64,000 bases of DNA from Bacteroidota bacterium (GTDB taxonomy: Bacteria > Bacteroidota > Bacteroidia > Bacteroidales > Dysgonomonadaceae): NCBI GenBank assembly GCA_023437305.1, contig JAEZGN010000030.1, positions 124,001 to 188,000 of the forward strand. The letters are read 5' to 3'. Both the position numbers and the translations under genes were made by a program. Below are positions 53,128 through 61,073 of this stretch, in pieces. Positions within the stretch are counted from its first letter, which is position 1. Every line of letters begins with the position of its first letter. The notes under the pieces are model-generated. The model saw only the letters and a list, made by a program, of their open reading frames with translations. It was not told the DNA's origin and did not search any database.

Positions 53128-53808
53128 TCAGAAAATCATTTTATAGCCTATTCCTCTGATATTTATAATTTGAATTGTAGGGTCTAAAGCTAACTTCTTT
53201 CGCAGCTTTACGATAAACACATGCAGGCTGCGTGTATTAAAGAAACTATCATCGCCCCAAAGCTCAATCAGTACAGCTTTATTCTCTACGATATTATTCT
53301 GATTAGAACAAAGACGTTCCAATATAGCAGCTTCACGGTGAGAGAGGATTTCAGTATGTTGAGAGTGAACCAATTTCTGCATCAAAGGATCGAATGTATA
53401 TTTTCCTATCTCATATGTTTTATCTTGAGGGATCTCTGTTTGTGCTCTGTTCAATAAAGACTTGATGCGAACAATAAGCTCATCCATTCCGAAGGGCTTT
53501 TTCAAGTAATCGTTTCCTCCTATTTCAAACCCCTGAACCACATCGTCTGTTCTCGACTTAGCACTTAAGAACAAGATTGGAGTTTTCTTGTCACTTTTAC
53601 GTATCAGCTGAGCCATTGTGAAACCATCCATCTTTGGCATCATTATATCTGCCACGACGATATCGGGCTTCAACCGATGAAAAAGCTCGAGCCCTTTTTC
53701 CCCATTAACTGCTATATCAACAGTAAACTCCTTTTTCTCTAAGGCATCTTTAATAATCATAGACAAGGCGGGCTCGTCCTCTACTAACAATACATTTATC
53801 TTATTCAT
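53128..53808 (-). CDS. OmpR-family response regulator
   Basis: 226 residues from ATG 53808 (MNKINVLLVEDEP). The receiver domain has phospho-acceptor D54 in VVADIMMPKMDG and a K in NDYLKKPFG. The C-terminal winged helix includes LSHREAAILERLCSNQ and RSLHVFIVKLRKKL. The start codon overlaps the kinase stop as ATGA, showing translational coupling; longer starts lie inside the kinase gene. It converges with the phosphoethanolamine transferase gene 19 bases away. Targets are unknown. Confidence 0.94.
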   Translation of the reverse strand: MNKINVLLVEDEPALSMIIKDALEKKEFTVDIAVNGEKGLELFHRLKPDIVVADIMMPKMDGFTMAQLIRKSDKKTPILFLSAKSRTDDVVQGFEIGGNDYLKKPFGMDELIVRIKSLLNRAQTEIPQDKTYEIGKYTFDPLMQKLVHSQHTEILSHREAAILERLCSNQNNIVENKAVLIELWGDDSFFNTRSLHVFIVKLRKKLALDPTIQIINIRGIGYKMIF

Positions 53809-55217
53809 CCTATCATTATTTCGAAACAAGTTCCTTTACCTTCCACACTTTTTACTTTAATATTCCAGCCATGCTTAACAACAATTGTCTTTACATAAAA
53901 AAGTCCCAAGCCATATCCTTTAACATCGTGAACATTACCAGTATGAACACGGTAAAACTTATCGAATATTTTATCCAGAGACCCGTCCGGAATACCCATT
54001 CCGTTGTCACATACAGATAAAATAATTTTGTTTCCCGACTTATGTGCCGACAAACGAATCTCTACCGAATCGTTGGAATACTTGATTGCGTTTTCAATCA
54101 GATTACTTACTACATTACCAAAATGCAATCGATCGGCTTCGATACTCAATCCTTCAGGCTGTATATCTATTACAAAAGAGGTTGGTTTTACAGTGTTCAG
54201 CAAAAACTTATTTTTCTGACTCTCAAATATGCTGCCCACTTCTATATTTTCTAAATTCAGTTTGAGGTTTTTCCGCTCCTCTACCGACATCGTTAGTATC
54301 TGTTCCACAAGACTATTCAGATACATTAACTGCTCACGTGAAATATCAAGGTATTCCTTTCTCTTTACAGGGTCATCGCCAAAACCAAAGTTCTGAAGAG
54401 AATCTACTGCGGCGTAAGTAACTGATATCGGCGTTTTAAGCTCATGTGTCATATTATTTACAAAGTCAGTCTTTATTTCATCTATTGTTTTTTGTCTTAA
54501 TATGATTTTAAGCAAATATATAAAGGTTATAATAAGTAAAATAACCATCAATACAGAAACAGAAGTCAAGCCCCACATATCTTTAAAGATATACCACTTA
54601 GGATTATCCATATACAAATAATAAGTATGCATCTGGGTCTTGAGACCTTCTAAAACAAACTCTTTACTATTCTTAAAATCGAAAGTTCCTTTAGGCGTTT
54701 GAGTTACCAAGGTATCACCAATAGACGTTTTACACTGGATAACATGAGGTATATCGAATCCTTGTGCAGACAAATCAGCACTCATGATACTATCCAAGCG
54801 CTCTAAATCGAGTGGGGTTATTTCTCCAATAGCAGACAAAAGCCCTTTCTTGATTTGTATCGTTACCTCTTGCAAGTCTGCATAAATAGAATCAGAGCTG
54901 CTTTTTTCTTCCCCTCGTTCTTTGGAGAAACTCATACTAATCGTCGTCTTGCCTTTGCCGGAATTATAAGTCTTTGTTTCTACAGAAGCAGGAATACCAT
55001 TTTCTGCTGCTTCTTCTTCAGCATCCTTGGCGGATATGGTAGACATTCTGATTGCCAATTCTTTAAAGGAACTGCTCTCTGCTGTATTGTTTATTACTGT
55101 TTCTAACTTCTCATATTGCTGGTTATAGAAGTTGACCAACCAATAAGCCTGATAAGAACAAACCAGAATTAACAAACTAAAAATAACGATCGCTATGGAT
55201 TTAAATCTGAACTTCAT
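53805..55217 (-). CDS. Sensor histidine kinase (partner of the OmpR-type regulator)
   Basis: 470 residues from ATG 55217 (MKFRFKSIAIVIFSLL); ATG 55229 is the alternative. Two helices (8-30 and 217-237) bound a periplasmic sensor of about 185 residues. The phospho-acceptor H258 is in NNMTHELKTPISV. The ATPase domain has NLIENAIKYSN, DNGMGIPD and GYGLGLFYVK. The sensor has no recognisable fold. The gene has its own -7 box and runs into the regulator by four overlapping bases. Confidence 0.92.
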   Translation of the reverse strand: MKFRFKSIAIVIFSLLILVCSYQAYWLVNFYNQQYEKLETVINNTAESSSFKELAIRMSTISAKDAEEEAAENGIPASVETKTYNSGKGKTTISMSFSKERGEEKSSSDSIYADLQEVTIQIKKGLLSAIGEITPLDLERLDSIMSADLSAQGFDIPHVIQCKTSIGDTLVTQTPKGTFDFKNSKEFVLEGLKTQMHTYYLYMDNPKWYIFKDMWGLTSVSVLMVILLIITFIYLLKIILRQKTIDEIKTDFVNNMTHELKTPISVTYAAVDSLQNFGFGDDPVKRKEYLDISREQLMYLNSLVEQILTMSVEERKNLKLNLENIEVGSIFESQKNKFLLNTVKPTSFVIDIQPEGLSIEADRLHFGNVVSNLIENAIKYSNDSVEIRLSAHKSGNKIILSVCDNGMGIPDGSLDKIFDKFYRVHTGNVHDVKGYGLGLFYVKTIVVKHGWNIKVKSVEGKGTCFEIMIG

Positions 55218-55240
55218 ACATGAATTCATTATCGATAAAG

Positions 55241-55248
55241 CAAATGTA
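55241..55248 (-). promoter_or_regulatory. -7 promoter element of the kinase-regulator operon
   Basis: Minus-strand TACATTTG lies 23 bases before ATG 55217. It excludes the longer N-terminal extension of the frame. Confidence 0.55.
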
Positions 55249-55395
55249 AACAATAGCTTAGAAACAAAAAATAGTGATAACACTAAATAACAGTAGACAA
55301 GTAACCTTTTGCGCAAATCATTTTTATAAAATTATCTTATATAAAGGCAGTTATAATAATAAAGAAATAAAATACAGACGCTTTTTGCGATAGAG

Positions 55396-55446
55396 AAAAG
55401 GTGACAAAAAAAATAGATCAAAAAGGTGTTACTTTTGTCACCTTTT
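55396..55446 (+). repeat. Three-part intergenic motif, copy C with perfect 14-base inverted repeat
   Basis: AAAAGGTGACAAAA (55396-55409) and its exact complement TTTTGTCACCTTTT (55433-55446) flank 23 bases that include GTTAC. This is the best copy of the motif seen at 13.0 and 34.0 kb. It lies between divergent kinase and prfC promoters. The rest of the 377-base gap 55218-55594 holds these promoters. Confidence 0.6.
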
Positions 55447-55565
55447 ATTAGATATATCATTGTTTACTAACGCTTAACGAAATATTTATACTATGTCACT
55501 TTTTTAACTAACATGCGGTTCTCTATTGCTTGCTAGGATAGGTATATTATATCCGCTTTTTTTAG

Positions 55566-55573
55566 TACTTTTG
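55566..55573 (+). promoter_or_regulatory. -7 promoter element of prfC
   Basis: TACTTTTG lies 21 bases before ATG 55595. In-frame codons from 55526 cross this box and are not the start. Confidence 0.6.
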
Positions 55574-55594
55574 CAACTTATTACGGAAAAATCA

Positions 55595-57175
55595 ATGAGC
55601 GAACTTAAGAAAGAAATACAAAAAAGACGCACTTTTGCTATTATAAGTCACCCCGATGCGGGTAAAACAACGCTTACAGAAAAGTTATTACTATTTGGAG
55701 GAGCAATACATGTTGCCGGAGCAGTAAAGTCTAATAAAATAAAGAAAACTGCTACATCGGACTGGATGGAGATAGAAAAGCAACGTGGTATTTCTGTTGC
55801 CACCTCCGTTATGGGATTCGAATACGATGGTTATAAGATCAACATACTCGATACTCCCGGTCACCAGGATTTTGCCGAAGACACTTATCGTACACTGACT
55901 GCTGTAGATAGTGTGATCATTGTTGTAGATTCGGCCAAAGGGGTTGAAGCACAAACACGCAAGCTGATGGAAGTATGTCGCATGCGTCATACTCCGGTCA
56001 TGATATTCGTCAACAAGATGGATAGAGAAGGGAGAGATCCTTTTGAATTACTGGACGAATTGGAAGCCGAATTACAAATCGGTGTTCGTCCTTTGAGTTG
56101 GCCAATTGACAGCGGGCAACGTTTCAAAGGAGTTTACAATATATATCAAGAGAAATTAGACCTATATACTCCAAGTAAACAAACTGTTACGGAATCGATA
56201 GGATTTAAAGATATAAACAGCCCTGAGTTGGAAACATACATTGGGGTACCCTTGGCAGCAAAACTGAGAGATGACATCGAGTTGATTGACGGAGTATATC
56301 CCGAATTGGATATGGATACTTACCTCAAAGGACAAATTGCGCCTGTATTCTTTGGATCGGCTCTCAACAATTTCGGAGTAAAAGAATTGTTGGATTGCTT
56401 TGTAAAGATAGCACCGTCTCCACGGCCTGTGGAAGCAATCGAGCGTGAAGTAAAACCTGAGGAACAGGCTTTTACAGGATTCATATTTAAGATACATGCC
56501 AATATGGACCCTAATCACCGCTCATGTATTGCCTTTGTTAAGATATGCTCGGGAAAGTTTGAACGGAATGTAAACTATAAACATATGCGGTTAAACCGTT
56601 CGATGAAGTTTTCCTCTCCTACAGCCTTCATGGCTCAAAAGAAAGAGACCGTAGATGAAGCTTTTGCGGGCGACATTGTTGGTTTGCCGGATACCGGAAA
56701 CTTTAAGATCGGGGATACGCTCACATCGGGAGAAGACTTGCACTTCAAAGGTTTACCTAGCTTCTCTCCTGAAATGTTTAAGTATATCGAAAATGCTGAC
56801 CCAATGAAGTCGAAACAACTTCAGAAGGGAATAGACCAATTGATGGACGAAGGAGTTGCCCAGTTGTTTACAAACCAGTTTAACGGACGGAAAATTATTG
56901 GGACAGTTGGTCAGCTGCAATTTGAGGTGATACAATATCGCCTATTACATGAATATGGTGCTCAGTGTAGATGGGAAGCTATCAACTTGTATAAAGCCTG
57001 CTGGATAGAAAGCGACAACAAGGAACAACTGGCTGACTTTAAGAAGCGTAAAGCTCAATATATGGCAGTGGATAAAGAAGGACGAGATGTATTCCTTGCA
57101 GACTCTAACTACGTATTAATGATGGCTCAACAAGATTTCAAGGATATAAAATTCCATTTCACTTCTGAGTTTTAA
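55595..57175 (+). CDS. prfC: Peptide chain release factor 3
   Basis: 526 residues from ATG 55595 (MSELKKEIQKRRTFAI), matching the usual 528. The GTPase domain has ISHPDAGKTTLTEKLL (G1), RGISVATSVM (G2), LDTPGHQDFAEDTYR (G3) and FVNKMDREG (G4). Domains 2 and 3 follow, with VGQLQFEVIQYRL near the end. RF3 removes RF1/RF2 from the ribosome after termination. The next gene starts one base after its stop. Confidence 0.96.
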   Translation: MSELKKEIQKRRTFAIISHPDAGKTTLTEKLLLFGGAIHVAGAVKSNKIKKTATSDWMEIEKQRGISVATSVMGFEYDGYKINILDTPGHQDFAEDTYRTLTAVDSVIIVVDSAKGVEAQTRKLMEVCRMRHTPVMIFVNKMDREGRDPFELLDELEAELQIGVRPLSWPIDSGQRFKGVYNIYQEKLDLYTPSKQTVTESIGFKDINSPELETYIGVPLAAKLRDDIELIDGVYPELDMDTYLKGQIAPVFFGSALNNFGVKELLDCFVKIAPSPRPVEAIEREVKPEEQAFTGFIFKIHANMDPNHRSCIAFVKICSGKFERNVNYKHMRLNRSMKFSSPTAFMAQKKETVDEAFAGDIVGLPDTGNFKIGDTLTSGEDLHFKGLPSFSPEMFKYIENADPMKSKQLQKGIDQLMDEGVAQLFTNQFNGRKIIGTVGQLQFEVIQYRLLHEYGAQCRWEAINLYKACWIESDNKEQLADFKKRKAQYMAVDKEGRDVFLADSNYVLMMAQQDFKDIKFHFTSEF

Positions 57176-57176
57176 G

Positions 57177-57932
57177 ATGATAGAAATTGTTATTAATCCC
57201 GAATATAAATATCTGGAAGGTTTTGTAAAAAATCTGCCTGCCTCTTTTGCTAATGAAGGTGAAACACTATATGCTGATCGAAATATTATAAAGCGATTTG
57301 ATGTAGAAGGGGTTAAGGTAAATGTGAAGTTCTTTAAAAAGCCTATTTTTATCAATCAGATAGTATACAGGACATTTAGAAAGTCTAAAGCGCGACGCTC
57401 ATACGAATATGCCTTTAAGTTAAAGGAGAAAGGACTTTATACTCCCGACCCGATAGCCTATATAAAAGAGACTAAATTCGGGTTACTCAAAAACAGCTTC
57501 TATATATCAAAGCATGAGTCTTTTGATGGCACAATGCGTGAACTAAAAACATCGCTACTCTCAGAAAAGGAAGAACTGATAAAGCAGTTTGCGAGATATA
57601 CAGCCAGCCTGCATGAGCAGCAAATACTTCATTTGGATTACTCTTCCGGGAATATCTTATATAAAAAGAATGGAGATGATTACATCTTTTATCTGGTAGA
57701 CCTTAATAGAATGGAGTTTGATAAACCGATTAGCATGGATAAGGCTTGTTTTAACTTCAGACGATTGTGGGGAAGTGATGATATGATTTTCTTATTTATT
57801 AAAGAATATGCCCAAAGCAGAAACTTTGATGTAGAAGATTGTCTTAAACGAACGTTATACTACAGAAAAAGATTTTGGGATAATTTTACAAAAAAGCACC
57901 CGGGATCATCACCATATACAACTAACTACTAA
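57177..57932 (+). CDS. LPS kinase-like protein (Kdo/WaaP superfamily)
   Basis: 251 residues. The kinase core shows KVNVKFFKKP (nucleotide lysine), YEYAFKLKEKGLYTPDPIAY, and a catalytic loop LHEQQILHLDYSSGNILY in which HLDxxxGN replaces HRDxxxxN. A metal aspartate lies in YLVDLNRMEF. The family phosphorylates Kdo or heptose in the LPS core at the inner face of the membrane. It is coupled to prfC by one base, an odd pairing. A protein-kinase-like role cannot be excluded. Confidence 0.8.
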   Translation: MIEIVINPEYKYLEGFVKNLPASFANEGETLYADRNIIKRFDVEGVKVNVKFFKKPIFINQIVYRTFRKSKARRSYEYAFKLKEKGLYTPDPIAYIKETKFGLLKNSFYISKHESFDGTMRELKTSLLSEKEELIKQFARYTASLHEQQILHLDYSSGNILYKKNGDDYIFYLVDLNRMEFDKPISMDKACFNFRRLWGSDDMIFLFIKEYAQSRNFDVEDCLKRTLYYRKRFWDNFTKKHPGSSPYTTNY

Positions 57933-57951
57933 ATAGTTATTGAAGCATCTA

Positions 57952-58752
57952 TTAATATTTATCTAACCCATTTTTGCAATAGGCTCCTTCACTATTTATA
58001 GTTTCCAAGAAGGTTTTGTGATTCTGATTGACTTTGTCTCTACTATTCACAGGGTGATCGATATGATATTCTACAGCACCCATCTTTAAGAATTGCCTTT
58101 TTATTCCGGCAAAAGTAAGGCGTGCAGCTATCTCAGTATCTTCGTATCCCCAACCTATAATATCTTCGTTATATCCATTTACCTTTAGCAAATCTTCTTT
58201 CCAGAAAGCGGCATTGCAACCACGAACGAAGTAAGGATGATCGGCTTTGTATCTGAATCGAAAATAGTTTTGTAAGAATTTTGACCTTAACCTATTGGGT
58301 TGAAAGAATGATGACCATGAAAAAGGAATATCCACCGTGCCATTCCTCAAGACCTCCGCACTAGTCTTTGGCGATAACTTCACTCTACTTCCTGATGTGA
58401 AACAACCCTTTTGAGCAAAAGAGTGGTGATCTTCGATAAAATGCTTTTCTAATATGATATCCCCATCTATTTGAATAATATAATCACCCGAAGCTTTCAT
58501 TATAGCTTTATTTCTTATCTCTGACAATCTGAAACCATTGTCTTCATGCCATACGTGAATAAGTTTGCATGGGAAAGACTTTTGCATCTCTTCTATTAGT
58601 TCTCTTGTATCATCTCTTGAACCATCATCTGCTACGATTACCTCTATTGGTAAATATGTCTGATTGGTAACACTAAGCAATGAAACCTTAAGAGCTTCAG
58701 GCCAATTATATGTTGATATGATAAGTGTGATAGAAAAGTCGTTATTATTCAT
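57952..58752 (-). CDS. Family 2 glycosyltransferase
   Basis: 266 residues without a membrane helix. The GT-A fold shows SITLIISTYNWPEALKVSL, VIVADDGSRDDTRELI and the DxD metal site in DYIIQIDGDIIL. The second half has VRGCNAAFWKEDLL and GWGYEDTEIAARL, the ED catalytic segment typical of GT2 proteins with a galactosyltransferase-like C-terminus. It probably adds a sugar to LPS core or O-antigen. It is the last gene of the ileS operon, 15 bases after a small unknown gene. Confidence 0.9.
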   Translation of the reverse strand: MNNNDFSITLIISTYNWPEALKVSLLSVTNQTYLPIEVIVADDGSRDDTRELIEEMQKSFPCKLIHVWHEDNGFRLSEIRNKAIMKASGDYIIQIDGDIILEKHFIEDHHSFAQKGCFTSGSRVKLSPKTSAEVLRNGTVDIPFSWSSFFQPNRLRSKFLQNYFRFRYKADHPYFVRGCNAAFWKEDLLKVNGYNEDIIGWGYEDTEIAARLTFAGIKRQFLKMGAVEYHIDHPVNSRDKVNQNHKTFLETINSEGAYCKNGLDKY

Positions 58753-58767
58753 GGATACTATTTGAAG

Positions 58768-59061
58768 TTAATAGATATAAGATGTTAAGTCCTCTATATG
58801 TGTTATATTATATTTCTTGCAAGAAAATTCTAACGATTTATTGAAGTTGATAAATAAATCACTTTTAAATCGATCGTGCAAATTCACCTCTACACCCTCC
58901 GGATGGAACAATAGCAATCCGGAATAAAACTCTGTTTTCTCGACCTCACGACTAAATGGGAAAGCATTAGTAATCTGACCTCTATCATCTACCTCTACGA
59001 TATAACTTTTCAGATATATATTCGGATATATAAAAGTATAATGCGAATAATAGCGTTTCAT
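58768..59061 (-). CDS. Small conserved protein of unknown function
   Basis: 97 residues, no signal or membrane segment. It begins MKRYYSHYTFIYPNIYLKSY and has GLLLFHPEGVEVNLHDRF in the middle. I believe related proteins occur next to lspA/DUF4296 in other Bacteroidales, but no fold or activity is known to me. It lies between the DUF4296 lipoprotein and the GT2 gene, with spacings of 35 and 15 bases. The alternating hydrophobic pattern suggests a small beta-rich domain. Confidence 0.65.
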   Translation of the reverse strand: MKRYYSHYTFIYPNIYLKSYIVEVDDRGQITNAFPFSREVEKTEFYSGLLLFHPEGVEVNLHDRFKSDLFINFNKSLEFSCKKYNITHIEDLTSYIY

Positions 59062-59096
59062 TTCATGACTTTAATGGCATAGGAACTACGGATTTT

Positions 59097-59915
59097 TCAA
59101 TTAGGTTCCGGGCGACCTACACTTTCCTTACGGATATTATCCGTTGATCGTCGGTTCGGTTGCCGTGTGGAAAGATCATCTTTATGCCTTGCAACAGCTA
59201 CAGAATCTATATAGCTTATATTATGTATCAAGACATTTGATCCACTACTTGTATTATTTTTAAGGTGTATATACCCTGATATGCTGTTCAGTAAGCTATC
59301 AGGTAGAGAAGGCTTACTTATTGAATAATGACTATTACTTTCGATAGGAATCCTTGTCTTAACTAAGGTGTCCTTGTAATTGAAGTAAATTGAAGCCTCA
59401 GCTTTTTGCTTGGCACTCAATCCTTGTATATCAAACTTTAGGTGAAAATCGGATATATTCTTTATACTCTTCATCTTCAATGTATCTATATTAAAAGAAA
59501 GAGTTGGAGTATAACTATTCAGATAGTAAAATGTAGGTATTATCAAATTACTGTGAGCTCCCCTACTTAGCATTGCAGATCTTGAATTTAGAAGCGATTC
59601 ATTTCTAAACTTGAGGCGTGCAGCTACAGTATCATTTATTGCCGCATAGTATTGTATATTATCCGAGTACCACAAAAGAGATGTATCCAGTTCGGCTTGA
59701 GTTATATTATGCTTTCTGAGAACACCGGCCACTAGCGCATCTTTCATGTCATCAGACCTGAATTGAGGATCGTCATTGAAAATAGATTGAGCTAGCCTTA
59801 TATCATATAAGACATCTGTCATCTTATCGGGGGAGAGTACATATCCCGGTCTTCTTCCGCAAGAGCTAAGCAGAATAAGGATAGAAATAATGATATAAAT
59901 AACAGATCGTTGCAT
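59097..59915 (-). CDS. DUF4296 lipoprotein
   Basis: 272 residues. A lipobox ends in ILLSSC, so it is lipidated. The DUF4296 domain (about 25-115) has LSPDKMTDVLYDIRLAQSIF and LVAGVLRKHNITQAELDTSL, with YSDNIQYYAAINDTVAARL. The C-terminal half is beta-rich (SFNIDTLKMKSIKNISDF) and the tail is basic and proline-containing. The family is confined to Bacteroidetes and commonly follows lspA, as here, three bases downstream. It may act in envelope lipoprotein handling; that is inference. Confidence 0.85.
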   Translation of the reverse strand: MQRSVIYIIISILILLSSCGRRPGYVLSPDKMTDVLYDIRLAQSIFNDDPQFRSDDMKDALVAGVLRKHNITQAELDTSLLWYSDNIQYYAAINDTVAARLKFRNESLLNSRSAMLSRGAHSNLIIPTFYYLNSYTPTLSFNIDTLKMKSIKNISDFHLKFDIQGLSAKQKAEASIYFNYKDTLVKTRIPIESNSHYSISKPSLPDSLLNSISGYIHLKNNTSSGSNVLIHNISYIDSVAVARHKDDLSTRQPNRRSTDNIRKESVGRPEPN

Positions 59916-59917
59916 AA

Positions 59918-60544
59918 TTATGCTTTACCGTTTTTTTCTAAAGATAGCGCAAGAGTCTTGCGATAGAAAAGAAGAAGGATAAAAATACCAACAGTAATAG
60001 CTGAATCAGCGATATTGAATATGGCACTGAAGAAAACGAATGGTTGTCCGCCCCATACAGGCACCCATGAAGGGAAAGTGCTTTCGATCAAAGGGAAGTA
60101 CAACATGTCTACAACCTTACCATGCAGCCAGCTCGAATATCCTTCTCCCAAAGGAACAAAGGACGCCACATGCCCTGAGTAGCTAGCCGAAAATATTTCG
60201 CCGTAGAACACACTGTCTATGATATTACCAAATGCTCCGGCTAATATGAGCGATATACAGATAATGTACCCTGTTTTGTATCTCCCGTTAATCAGCTTGT
60301 ATAAGTAATAACCAATAAAACCGATAGCTACGATACGGAATATGGAAAGAAACATCTTTCCGATGAATTCCATCCCAAAAGCCATTCCGTTGTTTTCTAC
60401 AAAATGTATCTTGAACCAGCTTGTTATTTCAATACTCTCAAAGAGAGACATATGGGTTTTCACCCAGATTTTAGATGCTTGATCTATTACAAGAACGAGT
60501 ACTATTACTAGGATTGCTATCAGTCCTTGATTCTTTTTCTCCAT
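59918..60544 (-). CDS. lspA: Lipoprotein signal peptidase (signal peptidase II)
   Basis: 208 residues, longer than the usual 160-170 because of an insert of about 35 residues between helices 3 and 4 (around 120-165), as in other Bacteroidetes. Four helices are visible. The catalytic aspartates lie in GNIIDSVFYGE and FNIADSAITVGIFIL. HFVENNGMAFGMEF is the usual N-terminal motif. It cleaves signal peptides of lipoproteins after lipidation. It is in the ileS-dksA-like-lspA order, a classic arrangement. Confidence 0.95.
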   Translation of the reverse strand: MEKKNQGLIAILVIVLVLVIDQASKIWVKTHMSLFESIEITSWFKIHFVENNGMAFGMEFIGKMFLSIFRIVAIGFIGYYLYKLINGRYKTGYIICISLILAGAFGNIIDSVFYGEIFSASYSGHVASFVPLGEGYSSWLHGKVVDMLYFPLIESTFPSWVPVWGGQPFVFFSAIFNIADSAITVGIFILLLFYRKTLALSLEKNGKA

Positions 60545-60639
60545 ATATCAGCCGATTCCTGTAAAGAAAGCGAAGAAAAAACAGGCATAACTTACCCTTG
60601 CTTTTTCTTCCTTTCTCATATGCTTTTTTTAATTACTAC

Positions 60640-61020
60640 TTATTTTACTCCGCTGTTCTTAGCCTCAATACTTAATGTAGCATGAGGAACAGCACGCAAT
60701 CTTTCTTTCGGTATCAATTTACCTGTTTCGCGACAAACGCCGTATGTCTTATTTTCGATACGAATAAGAGCCGATTGAAGATTTTGGATAAACTTCATCT
60801 GGCGTTGAGCCAAACGGCCGGCTTCTTCTTTCGACAATGTAGATGCACCTTCTTCCAGGACTTTGAATGTCGGTGAAGTGTCAGTAACATCATTCCCATC
60901 GGCATTTGTTATAGCCGCTCTCAACTCTTCATATTCTCCTTTAGCCTTATTTAGCTTCTCAAGAATAATATCGCGGAATTCATTTAATTCCTCATCAGAA
61001 TATCTTGTTTTTTCTGCCAT
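60640..61020 (-). CDS. DksA/TraR-family protein with degenerate zinc finger
   Basis: 126 residues. The helical coiled coil (about 10-85) is followed by the DksA-like segment YGVCRETGKLIPKERLRAVP and HATLSIEAK. In classical DksA four cysteines bind zinc; here only the first remains and the others are T, S and A, so no zinc is bound as usual. The coiled-coil tip has DVTDTSPTFKVLE. It probably still enters the RNA polymerase secondary channel. It stands between ileS and lspA. Confidence 0.85.
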   Translation of the reverse strand: MAEKTRYSDEELNEFRDIILEKLNKAKGEYEELRAAITNADGNDVTDTSPTFKVLEEGASTLSKEEAGRLAQRQMKFIQNLQSALIRIENKTYGVCRETGKLIPKERLRAVPHATLSIEAKNSGVK

Positions 61021-61073
61021 AACCGTTAGTTTTATAATTCCTGTTTCTTATTTTACTTAAAGATAATACATTT

